Source of the DNA: Planctomycetaceae bacterium
GTDB taxonomy: Bacteria; Planctomycetota; Planctomycetia; Pirellulales; Pirellulaceae
Direction of reading: 5' to 3'
Length of the DNA: 64,000 bases
NCBI GenBank assembly: GCA_002726515.1
Contig: PBTE01000061.1
Span: forward strand, 21,042 to 85,041
Below the pieces are notes generated by a model that saw nothing but the letters and a program-made list of their open reading frames with translations, was not told where the DNA came from and made no database searches. A program made the translations under genes and the position numbers. Shown here piece after piece: positions 37,239-46,988 of the stretch; position 1 is the stretch's first letter; each line of letters begins with the position of its first letter.

Positions 37239-38024
37239 TTATGCCGCGAATTCGAGTTGTCGAGTACCCAGTTGTGTTTGCAGTCGCTGTAAGATCGTGC
37301 TGTGCATCTGGCTGACCCGGCTTTCGCTCAGGTTCAGCGTGTCACCGATCTCTTTCATCGTTAGTTGTTCGTAGTAGTAAAGGATGATGATCAGCCGCTC
37401 GTTTTTATTGAGTCCTTTGGTTACCAGCCGCATCAAATCCTTCTTTCGATATCTTTGCGTAGGATCGTCACCTTTCTTGTCTTCCAGGATGTCGATTTCG
37501 CTGACGTCTTTGTAGCTATCCGTCTCGTGCCACTTTTTGTTGAGACTCGTCAAGTTGACCGCATTGGCATCCAGTACAAATTTCTCCAACTCCCGGATGG
37601 TGATCCCCAAATGGTCAGCCAGCTCGTTGTCGGACGGTTTGCGACCCAGTTTGACGTCAAGTTGTTTCGTGGCTTCTGCTAGCTTGGAGGCCTTGGAGCG
37701 AACAAGTCGTGGCACCCAGTCGGTTGCCCGCAATTCATCGAGCATGGCGCCGCGAATCCGAGGGACGCAGTACGTTTCAAACTTGACGCCCCGTGTCAAG
37801 TCGAAGGCGTTAATGGCGTCGATCAGTCCGAATACACCGGCAGAAATGAGATCATCGATTTCAACACCATCTGGGAGCCGAGCCCAGACTCGTTGGGCGT
37901 TGTATTTCACCATGGGGAAGTACTGCTCGACCAGCCGATTTCGCAGCGACTGGTTGGTCGAATCGTTTTTGTACTCTTGCCACACTTGATAGATTTCATC
38001 CGCTGCGGGGCCATTTTTAACCAT
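37239..38024 (-). CDS. fliA: FliA/WhiG-type sigma factor
   Basis: The 261-residue sigma-70 family protein has region 2 (EQYFPMVKYNAQRVWARLPD, IDDLISAGVFGLIDAINAFD), region 3 around SDNELADHLGITIRELEKF and region 4 (LTMKEIGDTLNLSESRVSQM), the FliA/WhiG pattern. It directs RNA polymerase to flagellar or other late promoters in most bacteria. GGAG precedes the ATG at 38024 by six bases. No flagellar gene or anti-sigma factor FlgM is in the window, so the regulon is unknown. An 884-base noncoding stretch lies upstream. Confidence 0.9.
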   Translation of the reverse strand: MVKNGPAADEIYQVWQEYKNDSTNQSLRNRLVEQYFPMVKYNAQRVWARLPDGVEIDDLISAGVFGLIDAINAFDLTRGVKFETYCVPRIRGAMLDELRATDWVPRLVRSKASKLAEATKQLDVKLGRKPSDNELADHLGITIRELEKFVLDANAVNLTSLNKKWHETDSYKDVSEIDILEDKKGDDPTQRYRKKDLMRLVTKGLNKNERLIIILYYYEQLTMKEIGDTLNLSESRVSQMHSTILQRLQTQLGTRQLEFAA

Positions 38025-38908
38025 TTAATTCTCCATGATCGTGATTCGTCCGCAGTCATCTTCAAGATGACAGAACCCTCGAACCGCCGTGTCAGAAAGA
38101 GCCAATGGCAGGCTTTGAAGCGACAGCATGACTTCTCTTCGAGGCGAAGTAACAGGCAATCGTTGCTGCAATTCTGCGAAAGACGGTTGTCAGGCTCGAC
38201 TTGTTATCGGTGACGGAAGTCGTGTGCGTGAGCAGAGATTCCGGGTTTTATGAATTCTTTGCAACGACATGTAAATTCACAAGAAATTCAACTAGTGAAA
38301 CAGTCCTGGGGGTATCAGTTGCACTACGCGAATGGGAACACAGGCCAGGGAACGGCGCAGTGCTTTACAGTGTGAGAACCAGGGATTGTCTTGTGTTGGT
38401 ACGCAGTTGGGAAAACACCCAGAGTGACAAGCGAACGATTTTTCAGGTCTTTTAGACTTTCACTCGGTGACGGCCTCTCCGCTGAAGGCAACGCATTGAC
38501 AGCAGTGCTGCCCAAGGACATTAGCCTGCTGCGGACCAGCATTCATCAGAAGTTCGTTCGGCGAGTTCCAGGCGCTTCCGGAAGGGACTTTCTGGGTAGC
38601 GAACTGTTTTGCGATGGGAACGTGCGGGAAGTTAAACAGGCTGATATTAAAGGCGACGGCGCCAATGAAATGATGGGCCGTCTTTGGGCAAAGGAAGTTC
38701 GGCTACTCCGGTTTCCCGTCGATGAAATGTGGCTCGGACCAACTCGGGTCGCATGACACGCTGCCCCGACCTTGTCAAAGACCGCATTGCCTGGAACGGC
38801 AGTGTTTTTCAAGAGAACCTTTTTTGCTGCGAACGCAGTATGGCAGGGGCGCGGAAATGGGACTAAAATCAAAAGAAGGTGAAACCGGCAGACCCATGAT
38901 GCAGACCC
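38025..38908. other. Long intergenic region upstream of fliA and the DUF1549 gene
   Basis: These 884 bases separate divergent genes. Two overlapping open frames (plus 38391-38756, minus 38546-38872) lack starts with ribosome-binding sites and recognisable domains, and I do not call either. The stretch may hold long leaders or a decayed gene. A 13-base tandem duplication lies at its right end. Confidence 0.55.
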
Positions 38909-38914
38909 ATGATG
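38889..38914 (+). repeat. 13-base tandem duplication across a start codon
   Basis: CAGACCCATGATG occurs at 38889-38901 and again at 38902-38914. The second copy supplies the start of the following gene; the ATG in the first copy is in a different frame. Confidence 0.9.
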
Positions 38915-40909
38915 AAGCCCTCAAAATCCAATTGGAAATTTGTGGTTGTGGCCCTCTCGGTACTGACGGGCAGCATCAGTATCGTTCATTTGGTGGTCGC
39001 TGCTGACGAAGAACAGGTTGTCCGAACCAGCGGTGAAATCACTGCTGCCGATCGACAATATTGGGCCTATCAACCTGTGCAAAGCCCCAAGATTCCGGCG
39101 GTGCGAGATGAGGCCTGGTGCGACTCTCCACTGGACCGCTTCGTGTTGGCCCGACTGGAAGCAAATCATTTTGTTCCAGTAGAGCCTGCTGAGCGACGTG
39201 TATTGATTCGGCGTGCTACGTTCAATCTGACCGGACTCCCGCCCGATCCGGCCGATGTGGATCACTTTGTGTCCGACCTCTCCCCCGATGCCTATGACCG
39301 TTTGCTTGATCGTCTGTTGGCTTCGCCCCACGGAGGACCGCACATCGCTCGGCGTTGGCTGGACGTGGCTCGCTATGCTGAAGACATTCGACCTAACAAT
39401 TTTAAACACCAAGAATTGCCATTAGCCTATCTCTATCGAGACTGGGTTATTGAGTCATTCAATGCAGATTTGCCCTACGATCGTTTTGTCACGATGCAGA
39501 TTGCGGGGGACTTGCTGGAACAGGCCGGTAACGACGGGCTGATTGCCCTCGGCTTCTTCACGGTGGGACCGGTCTATGGTTCGGATGGGGGAAATAAAGA
39601 CAGCGTGCTCAAGGCGGCGGCCGAAACGCTCGACGACAAGGTCGATGTACTGTCTCGTGGTTTACTCGGGTTAACAGTCAGTTGTTCCCGTTGCCACGAT
39701 CACAAATTCGATCCGATCCCCACGGAAGATTACTATTCGCTGGCTGGACCGCTGAAGAACACAACATTTGGTGTTGAAGTACCGTTAGTGTCGGAATCTG
39801 AAGTAAAAAATTACAAGCAAGCACACGAGCCAATCGAATCGCTCAGGAAACGTCTTAAGGAAGCCCGTGATCAAGTTGCTGATCGCCAGACTATTGAGCA
39901 GATGGAATCAGATCTGGCAGAGATGCAGGCGAACGCACCGGCCATTTATCCACGCGCCTATTCGGCAGTCGACCAGGCAACCGAAGACATGGCGGTTGCT
40001 CTGCGAGGCAATCCTCAAAATGCGGGTCCCCGGGTACCACGTCGCATGTTGAGCATCTTGGGAGGCGACAAATCAGTTGCTTTCACGCAGGGAAGCGGGC
40101 GACTGGAATTAGCACGTGCCGTTGCCAGTGCTGACAATCCTTTGACGTCGCGAGTGATGGCAAATCGTGTCTGGCAACAACATTTTGGCAGGGGCATTGT
40201 CACAACACCGGATAACTTTGGTCGACTCGGGGCGCGGCCGACGCATCCGGAGTTAATTGACTGGCTGGCGCGCACGTTCATAGAAGGGGACTGGTCCATC
40301 AAGCGGTTGCGTCGCGAAATCATGTCGTCGGCCACTTATTGTCTCAGTAGTCGAGTTGATGAACATAATGGTCAATTGGATGGGGACAACAAGTTTTTGT
40401 GGCGGATGAATCGTCGCAGGTTGGAAGTCGAATCTTGGAGAGATTCAGTTTTGAGTGTTGCAGGTACGCTTGATACAAGCTTGGAAAATCCTGCCGATGG
40501 GGACCTCTTAACCAACCGCGGACGAACAATATTCAGTCATCTTAGTCGGAACAGCAAAACCGCATCCGACAAATTCCTGCGCACGTTTGACTTTCCAGAC
40601 GCAAATATTTCCAATAGTCGGCGCGTGGTGACCACCGTGCCGCAACAGCAGTTATTTGTCATGAATGACAAGTTCATGGTCGATCAAGCCAAGGCGTTTG
40701 CTCAACGAGTCTCAGAGAGTTCTGATAATGTGGACCAGCGGATCGACAGGGCGTTCATGTTGGCCTATGGACGTCGGCCTCTGGATGTCGAGCTGACATT
40801 CATACGGCAATTTTTGTCTACAGATTCGCAAGGAGACACCTCCTTTTCCAAATGGGAGCAGGTCGCACAGGTGATCTTGGGGTCGAACGAGTTTATGTAT
40901 TTGGAGTAA
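38909..40909 (+). CDS. DUF1549/DUF1553 domain protein
   Basis: The 666-residue product has an N-terminal signal segment (VVVALSVLTGSISIVHLVVA), then DUF1549 with LDRFVLARLEANHF, RRATFNLTGLPP, ARRWLDVARYAED and the haem-type CSRCHDHKFDPI (CxxCH at 259-263). DUF1553 begins around AVASADNPLTSRVMANRVW and holds FGRGIVTTPDNFGRLGARPT. The N-terminal PSCyt1 cytochrome-c domain of the longer family form is absent. A coiled-coil stretch (EPIESLRKRLKEARDQV) interrupts the two domains. It is paired with the DUF1501 gene after 55 bases, the usual planctomycete couple. Confidence 0.93.
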   Translation: MMKPSKSNWKFVVVALSVLTGSISIVHLVVAADEEQVVRTSGEITAADRQYWAYQPVQSPKIPAVRDEAWCDSPLDRFVLARLEANHFVPVEPAERRVLIRRATFNLTGLPPDPADVDHFVSDLSPDAYDRLLDRLLASPHGGPHIARRWLDVARYAEDIRPNNFKHQELPLAYLYRDWVIESFNADLPYDRFVTMQIAGDLLEQAGNDGLIALGFFTVGPVYGSDGGNKDSVLKAAAETLDDKVDVLSRGLLGLTVSCSRCHDHKFDPIPTEDYYSLAGPLKNTTFGVEVPLVSESEVKNYKQAHEPIESLRKRLKEARDQVADRQTIEQMESDLAEMQANAPAIYPRAYSAVDQATEDMAVALRGNPQNAGPRVPRRMLSILGGDKSVAFTQGSGRLELARAVASADNPLTSRVMANRVWQQHFGRGIVTTPDNFGRLGARPTHPELIDWLARTFIEGDWSIKRLRREIMSSATYCLSSRVDEHNGQLDGDNKFLWRMNRRRLEVESWRDSVLSVAGTLDTSLENPADGDLLTNRGRTIFSHLSRNSKTASDKFLRTFDFPDANISNSRRVVTTVPQQQLFVMNDKFMVDQAKAFAQRVSESSDNVDQRIDRAFMLAYGRRPLDVELTFIRQFLSTDSQGDTSFSKWEQVAQVILGSNEFMYLE

Positions 40910-40964
40910 AGGTGGCGGGCAATACGCTCCTCATCTCTCGATTTGAGAAACAGCATCTGAACCT

Positions 40965-42482
40965 ATGAAACCACCAGAGAGCAGTAACGTTTGTCGAATT
41001 CCCCAGGTTGTGATGCGTCCCTTTCTTACTCGTCGACAAATGTTGCAGCAGTGCGGGACGGGAATCGGCATTCTCGGTTTGGCCGGTGTGTTGGCTGACG
41101 ATTCGTCACTTGTTTCATCCGGGCATGCCGCGGTGCGGCAGGTGATGCCCGGTCCAACGGTTGCTAGACCCCCGCATTTTGCACCGCGGGCCAAACGGTT
41201 CATTCATTTGTACATGAATGGAGGACCGTCGCAGGTGGACACATTTGACTACAAGCCGGCCCTGAAAAAATACGCGGGCCAGCGACCCAAAGAAGTTGAC
41301 ATCAAGACGTTGAGAAAGACCAGCGAGTTAATGGATTCACCCTGGAAATTCCAGAGGCAAGGTCAGTCCGGATTGTGGGTGAGCGAACTGTTTCCTCATG
41401 TTGCACAATGTGTCGACGACATCTGCATGATGCACTCCATGCACACGAACATTCCCGAGCACGCAGCTGCATTACTTATGATGAACGTAGGTTCCATTCA
41501 GCCCAACCGTCCGGCCTTGGGCGCTTGGTTGGGTTATGGGCTGGGGACTGAAAACCAGAACCTGCCGGGGTTCGTCGTCCTGTGCCATCGGGGAAAACCC
41601 CGTCCGGAAGGTGTCTCTTGGAGCAACAGTTTTTTGCCGGGAATTCATTCGGGAGTGTTTGTGGACACCCACAATTTGGATCCCAAGACGGTGTTGTTGA
41701 ACATTCAGAATTCCCATCTGGCTACCAAGCAACAGAGGGCGCAGCTTGATTTGTTGCAACGCATGAACCGATTGCATCTGGAGCGACTGCAGAAGGAAGC
41801 GGTTTTGGAAGCCAGGATTGAGTCGATGGAGTTGGCTTTCCGCATGCAGTTTGCCGCTCCCGAGGTGTTTGATTTACGCCGGGAAACCCAGGCCACGCTT
41901 GATCTGTATGGGATACGGGAGGAACCGAGTTTTACCGATGCCGACAATTCGGGAGGGCGACCCTTCGGCGGTTTTGCAGAAGGATGCTTGCTGGCTCGCC
42001 GATTGTCGGAGCGTGGCGTGCGGATGGTGCAGCTAGCCTTCGCACCAGACATCCCCTGGGATGACCATGAGGACATCTTTAATCATGCCCGCCGGGCCCG
42101 TGACTGCGACCGGGCGATTGCGGCCTTGTTGAAGGACCTGAAGGCACGTGGCTTGCTGGATGAAACGCTAGTATTATGGGGGGGCGAGTTCGGTCGCACC
42201 CCGGTCAATGACAAGTCAGGTGGCACCCCGGGGCGCGATCACAACCACGTTGGTTTCACCGTCTGGATGGCGGGCGGGGGTGTGCAAGGAGGCATGACCT
42301 ACGGAAAAACGGACGACTTTGGATTTCGGGCTGTCGAGGAACCGATCCATGTCCACGATTTACACGCCACGATCCTGCACCTGATGGGATTGGATCACGA
42401 AAGACTTACTTTCCGTCACAGCGGCCGCGACTTTCGCCTGACCGATATACAGGGAAACGTGGTTGACGGTATTTTTGCGTAA
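40965..42482 (+). CDS. DUF1501 family protein with twin-arginine leader
   Basis: The 505-residue product has a Tat-type leader (LTRRQMLQQCGTGIGILGLA) and a full DUF1501 fold: IHLYMNGGPSQVDTFDYKP, MMHSMHTNIPEHAAALLMMN, RPALGAWLGYGLGTENQNLP, VQLAFAPDIPWDDHEDIF, LWGGEFGRTP and GGTPGRDHNHVGFTVWMAGG. The motif set matches the phosphatase/sulfatase-like superfamily. It follows a DUF1549/1553 gene, and a translocated folded protein pair is likely. Starts at 40965 and 41013 (MRPFLTRRQML) are both plausible. Confidence 0.93.
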   Translation: MKPPESSNVCRIPQVVMRPFLTRRQMLQQCGTGIGILGLAGVLADDSSLVSSGHAAVRQVMPGPTVARPPHFAPRAKRFIHLYMNGGPSQVDTFDYKPALKKYAGQRPKEVDIKTLRKTSELMDSPWKFQRQGQSGLWVSELFPHVAQCVDDICMMHSMHTNIPEHAAALLMMNVGSIQPNRPALGAWLGYGLGTENQNLPGFVVLCHRGKPRPEGVSWSNSFLPGIHSGVFVDTHNLDPKTVLLNIQNSHLATKQQRAQLDLLQRMNRLHLERLQKEAVLEARIESMELAFRMQFAAPEVFDLRRETQATLDLYGIREEPSFTDADNSGGRPFGGFAEGCLLARRLSERGVRMVQLAFAPDIPWDDHEDIFNHARRARDCDRAIAALLKDLKARGLLDETLVLWGGEFGRTPVNDKSGGTPGRDHNHVGFTVWMAGGGVQGGMTYGKTDDFGFRAVEEPIHVHDLHATILHLMGLDHERLTFRHSGRDFRLTDIQGNVVDGIFA

Positions 42483-42530
42483 CGCGGGTAGTCCCACTTT
42501 GCAACATGTCCGACGAACAACGAGCACACG

Positions 42531-43280
42531 ATGACGTTAAATTTCAGTAGTCGATTACGGAATCATGAAACACTGCTGGGTACATTTGTTACCTTGCCGA
42601 CCCCTTCGACGGCCGAGATTCTGGCCGATCTTGGTTTTGATTGGTTGTTACTGGATGGTGAGCATGGTCCTCTGGAAACTCCCGACATTCTGACGATTTT
42701 GCAAGCGGTGGGTGACCGCGTCGCCTGTGTTGTCCGCGTACCAGATTCTCAGGAGGTTCCTATTAAAAAGGTTCTCGATCTGGGGGCTGCAGGGATCGTC
42801 GTGCCCCAGGTGAATACGGCCGAACAGGCGGCCGAGGTCGTCCGTTATGCAAGGTATGCACCATCCGGTGCGCGGGGGGTAGGTCTGGCGCGGGCCCACG
42901 GCTACGGCATGCGTTTTCAGGAATACATGGAAACGGCCAACGATCAGGTTGTCGTGATCGTGCAGGCTGAACATGCCCAAGCTGTGGAGAACATTGAATC
43001 GATTGCCAAGGTATCAGGGGTCGATGGCGTTTTGCTCGGACCTTACGATCTTTCAGCCAGCCTCGGAAAGATGGGCCAAATCAACGATCCAGTCGTAACC
43101 GGTGCCATCGATCGAGTGACCGAGGCGTGTCGTGATGCCGGTCTGCCACTCGGATACTTCGGCGTCGATGCATCGGCCGTGCAGCCTTACATGGAACGTG
43201 GATACACGCTGATTGTTGCAGGCGTCGATACCCTGTTATTAGGTGCTGCGGGCAAGCGGCTGTTGGAGGAATTGCGGTAG
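42531..43280 (+). CDS. HpcH/HpaI-type aldolase
   Basis: The 249-residue TIM-barrel aldolase has LGTFVTLPTPSTAEI, LLLDGEHGPLETPDIL, VVRVPDSQEVPIKKVLDLGA, IVVPQVNTAEQAAEVV, and the metal ligands Glu in VIVQAEHAQAVENI and Asp in VDGVLLGPYDLSASLG. Members cleave 2-keto-3-deoxy sugar acids or 4-hydroxy-2-oxo acids to pyruvate and an aldehyde. The specific substrate is undetermined. It follows the DUF1501 gene after 48 bases. Confidence 0.93.
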   Translation: MTLNFSSRLRNHETLLGTFVTLPTPSTAEILADLGFDWLLLDGEHGPLETPDILTILQAVGDRVACVVRVPDSQEVPIKKVLDLGAAGIVVPQVNTAEQAAEVVRYARYAPSGARGVGLARAHGYGMRFQEYMETANDQVVVIVQAEHAQAVENIESIAKVSGVDGVLLGPYDLSASLGKMGQINDPVVTGAIDRVTEACRDAGLPLGYFGVDASAVQPYMERGYTLIVAGVDTLLLGAAGKRLLEELR

Positions 43281-43649
43281 TTCATTCATGATGCGGCCTG
43301 CTTTTGGAAAACCGTCTCCGACTGTCGGTCAGTCGACCGGGCTGGGTACCAGGCCAGACAATCCGTTACCTCCAGAAGCGAGTCCCTTACAAACCGTTTT
43401 TTTGAACTCCCATCATATCGGATGGCTGTTACAACCGGCACAAATCGTTGACTTTACGATCTCTGCATGATACGATTAAAAACCACGGCAAGTTGTGGTC
43501 ACTGCGTCAGTCTACATCGTTAGCATGAGCCGGTGGCAGACGATGCTGGCAGCTCGCCCCTCTACAACCGTCCTTCCGGCTACATTCCCTCCGCGAGTTC
43601 AACGGCGCTTCAAGTTCGATCCCACAAAGAGATCATTTGCGAGTTGGGT
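43281..43649. other. Intergenic region with a promoter ahead of the CRTAC1 cluster
   Basis: Apart from the promoter at 43448-43476, this 369-base region holds only the upstream extension of the next reading frame (from GTG at 43533). I see no other gene or RNA. Confidence 0.6.
43448..43476 (+). promoter_or_regulatory. Candidate sigma70-type promoter (TTGACT-17-TACGAT)
   Basis: TTGACT (43448-43453, 5 of 6 to consensus) is followed after 17 bases by TACGAT (43471-43476, 4 of 6). A transcript from about 43483 would begin just ahead of the CRTAC1-SCO1-cupredoxin cluster. Confidence 0.45.
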
Positions 43650-46600
43650 ATGTCCATGTGTGGTAGTTCAACCAGGGGCCGTCATCTTCGTTCCGCCAGT
43701 TCCACGGTAAAAATACTTGGAGTCCTGGCAATCGTGGGTCTGGGCGCGATCATTCTCGTCAGTCAGTACCAGTCTGCATTAGAATCCCAACGAGCTTCAG
43801 TCAGCGGACACACATCCAACAGTGGAACCGGTGCGCCGGGCACATCCGTCGCGTCAACCTTTGTAGATTCCGGGGCTGTTTCGATTGTGAACTCGATCAT
43901 TAAGTTGGAGTCGGCCAGTGATGCCAAGTGTCATTCAACGGCGTGTCGCCTGGAAGATTTCATGTACGGCACTCCGTTGTCCGACGATGCTCGTAACATG
44001 AGATGGGAGTTTCAACGGAAACTTGTTGGCTCAATCTGGAGCCGAGCATCGCAGGATGCTTCCCGCCAAGGACAGCAGGAAGTGACCGCCAAGCAATTGC
44101 AGCCGCACATTGACGAAGTTGTGATCGTCACGCGACCCCATCAAGGCAATCAGACTGACGATGGCGGTCCAATGGACAGCGGAGAAATCACGGTTTCGCT
44201 GGGTGGGCAGAAGCCAATCACGATTCCGCAGGTACGGTTTCGCCAGTTTTCATCGATTGCCTATTCGTTGCGGGTGATTCTGAGTGTGCAGCAGGACGTA
44301 TTAATCGGAGTTGGTCCCGAGTTGCTCCAGTTATCCACCGACGGACTCGAGTCGCTCAAACAGGCACTGGACACAATCACTATTTGTTCACTGCTGGTCG
44401 CCGACGAGGAAGCTCGTCGAGCCAATGAGGCTCAAATCAGTGGTGCCACGATGCAGGGCGCGTGGCGATCGCTGTTAGCAGAAGCTTCCATCGAACAAGT
44501 TGGCAAGACGACGCCGCGACCGATCGCGAAAGGCGCCGCCCGTCAGCAGTCGATGGGTGTCCTGAAGGCTGCCATCGATGGCAAGCTGGCAGCCTATCGT
44601 GCCTACAATTCCGTGTCGGAAGACGATGCGGAAGACTTGATGTGGATGAACACGCGCCGCTTCTATGCGCGTTATCCGGTTCCGAATGAACAACCGGCAC
44701 TGAGTCACTATCGCCAGGCTCTCGTGCCAGTGATGAATGGTTTTGGTTTGGAGTTGCTGGCAGTTGCAGATCGCCACGCGCAAGAGGCCGGTCATCGGTT
44801 CATTCGAGCTGCGGATGCTCAATGGGCCGTCGAAGAAATGATGGCACCGAAAGTCGATGACATCGAGGATGTTCATTTCTTCACCCGGCTGGCGGGTGAG
44901 GGTGGAAACATCATGCTGGAGTCCTACGACTGCGATTCGTATCGTGACTTTGGCATGCACTGGATGGTTCTCGGTGCTGCCTTTGACAAACTGCCCGCTT
45001 CGTCGGTCTTGCCGGATTCCTTTGCTGTAGAAATCATTGTGGAGGCAATTTCCCAGTACGGAGTTCTTTTGTTACGTGTAGCAGGAGAGCATGCCCGCGA
45101 AAAACTAACGGCCGAGTATTTGCAGCCAGTGGACGTGTATTACGCGCGTGACAAGATCCGCGAACTGGCGCGCCGTCACCGCGAAGCACCACCTGTTGAA
45201 ACGGCCGCCGGGAGCATTGTCTCTTCAACGTCAGAGAACTCCGGGAAACGGGAACACAGGTATTTTACCGACACGACGGCCGATTCGGGTGCGGCTTACA
45301 CGCATCGCTCTTCCCACTGGTTGAACGAATTTCGGCACAAGGAGGAGGCAAGTTATCCCACGTTCAACGGTGGTGGTGTCGCTGCCGATGACATTGATGA
45401 TGATGGGCAAATGGATTTGCTGCTTGTCGGAGGTGGTAAAAATGCGATCTTCATGGGTCTTGGTAACGGCAAGTTTCAAGAGATCACAGAAACTGCCGGG
45501 ATCTCATTTCAGAGGTCAGACGGGACGCACGTCGAGGCGCTCCAGCCGATCCTTGCTGATTTTGACAATGATGGACAAACGGACATCCTGATCACCTGTG
45601 CGGGCGACGACCATCTGATTTATCGCAACCTGAATGGCCGGCGTTTTCAGAATGTGAGCGATCTGGCCGGACTGGGAGGAGAAGGACTGGTCGGTGGTCC
45701 GGCGACGGTTTTCGATTTCGACAACGATGGGTTGTTGGACATTTACATTGGATATTTCGGTAATTATCTGGAAGGCGCAATTCCGAATTGGGGCCACGAC
45801 AACTACAACGCCACGCCCAACAAGCTATTTCGCAATCAGGGCGATTTTCGTTTTCAAGACGTATCTTCCGGCAGCGGCGTTGATGACGAAGGGTGGACAC
45901 AAGCAATTTCCCACACTGATTTCGATCGCGACGGCCTGCAGGATATCGTGGTTGCCAACGATTTCGGACGAAATAGTCTTTTCCGTAACCTGGGTGACGG
46001 CACCTTTGAAAATGTTTCAAAGAAGTTGGGACTTAACAAGTACTATCACTCCATGAATGTGGGTATCTGTGACTTGAACGACGATGACTATCCGGACGTT
46101 TATATCTCGAACATCGCGACACTTGTTAAGGACAATAAGTACGTGATGCCTAACGAAGAAACGTTGCTTCAGTTGAATAGCAAGGCCATGGCTGCGATGC
46201 TGGTGAAGGAAGCCAACATGTTTTACGTGTCACAGGCGAACGAGGTCGGGTTACAGTACTATCAACCGTCGGACGACGTTGACAGAGGACCAACGTCGAC
46301 AGGCTGGGCTTGGGACGCAGAGTTTCTGGACTTCGACAACGATGGTGACGACGACCTGTATTGTGTGAATGGCAACAATGATTACAACTTTTGGGACAAG
46401 TTGGAGGCAAAGCAGCAAACAGCAGATGCCGGAGCGGGCAGAAGTGATGCGGAAAAAGTTTCTTACTACAGCCATTCGAGGGAGTCGAATGTGTTTTTTG
46501 TCAACGAAGCCGGCAAACTCAAGAATCACTCACTGATAAGCGGAGCGGACTTTATCGGTAACTCGCGCAGCACTGCGTATTTGGATATGGACGGTGATGG

Positions 46601-46988
46601 TGACTTGGATATCGTGGTGAATAACTTCCATTCCCCGGCAACCGTCCTCAGGAACAATAGTGAAGAAACGGGCAACAACTGGATAAAGGTCCGTTTGGTT
46701 GGCGATCCCGACAAAAAAACCAATCGAGATGCCATTGGTGCGCGACTGATTGCCACGACAGCCGATTCGAAAAACCGTATCGTGCGGGAAATTCAAGGAG
46801 GATCGGGATTTCTCTCAATGAATCCTACAGAACAGCATTTTGGACTCGGCAAGGCGACTACTGTCAACATAAAGATCATCTGGCCCAATGGTGATCGGCA
46901 GGAAGTCACCAATCTGCGATGCAACCAGATCCACACGATTCAGCAAAGCCAAATGGTTTTGGCAGAAATATCCTCTGTCGACAAATGA
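43650..46988 (+). CDS. CRTAC1/ASPIC-UnbV protein with four N-terminal helical repeats
   Basis: The 1,112-residue product begins with an export signal or anchor (ILGVLAIVGLGAIILVSQY). Residues about 85-510 form an unrecognised helical region with four similar units at intervals of 105-121 residues. Each ends in an alanine-rich helix, loop and second helix, e.g. LLAVADRHAQEAGHRFIRAA followed by DAQWAVEEM. The C-terminal half has FG-GAP-type calcium-binding repeats (DIDDDGQMDLL, DFDNDGQTDIL, DMDGDGDLDIV) and an ASPIC/UnbV domain (ARLIATTADSKNRIVREIQ, GGSGFLSMNPTEQHFGLG). The ATG at 43650 is preferred because the hydrophobic segment follows it; the frame opens at GTG 43533. The next start overlaps its stop (ATGA). 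Confidence 0.82.
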   Translation: MSMCGSSTRGRHLRSASSTVKILGVLAIVGLGAIILVSQYQSALESQRASVSGHTSNSGTGAPGTSVASTFVDSGAVSIVNSIIKLESASDAKCHSTACRLEDFMYGTPLSDDARNMRWEFQRKLVGSIWSRASQDASRQGQQEVTAKQLQPHIDEVVIVTRPHQGNQTDDGGPMDSGEITVSLGGQKPITIPQVRFRQFSSIAYSLRVILSVQQDVLIGVGPELLQLSTDGLESLKQALDTITICSLLVADEEARRANEAQISGATMQGAWRSLLAEASIEQVGKTTPRPIAKGAARQQSMGVLKAAIDGKLAAYRAYNSVSEDDAEDLMWMNTRRFYARYPVPNEQPALSHYRQALVPVMNGFGLELLAVADRHAQEAGHRFIRAADAQWAVEEMMAPKVDDIEDVHFFTRLAGEGGNIMLESYDCDSYRDFGMHWMVLGAAFDKLPASSVLPDSFAVEIIVEAISQYGVLLLRVAGEHAREKLTAEYLQPVDVYYARDKIRELARRHREAPPVETAAGSIVSSTSENSGKREHRYFTDTTADSGAAYTHRSSHWLNEFRHKEEASYPTFNGGGVAADDIDDDGQMDLLLVGGGKNAIFMGLGNGKFQEITETAGISFQRSDGTHVEALQPILADFDNDGQTDILITCAGDDHLIYRNLNGRRFQNVSDLAGLGGEGLVGGPATVFDFDNDGLLDIYIGYFGNYLEGAIPNWGHDNYNATPNKLFRNQGDFRFQDVSSGSGVDDEGWTQAISHTDFDRDGLQDIVVANDFGRNSLFRNLGDGTFENVSKKLGLNKYYHSMNVGICDLNDDDYPDVYISNIATLVKDNKYVMPNEETLLQLNSKAMAAMLVKEANMFYVSQANEVGLQYYQPSDDVDRGPTSTGWAWDAEFLDFDNDGDDDLYCVNGNNDYNFWDKLEAKQQTADAGAGRSDAEKVSYYSHSRESNVFFVNEAGKLKNHSLISGADFIGNSRSTAYLDMDGDGDLDIVVNNFHSPATVLRNNSEETGNNWIKVRLVGDPDKKTNRDAIGARLIATTADSKNRIVREIQGGSGFLSMNPTEQHFGLGKATTVNIKIIWPNGDRQEVTNLRCNQIHTIQQSQMVLAEISSVDK

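Noticed and set aside
37239..38024. The sigma factor as evidence of a flagellar cluster here
   Set aside because: No flagellin, hook, motor or chemotaxis gene is present in the window.
38391..38872. Small genes in the gap between fliA and the DUF1549 gene
   Set aside because: Two frames on opposite strands overlap each other, one starts with TTG, and neither shows a motif.
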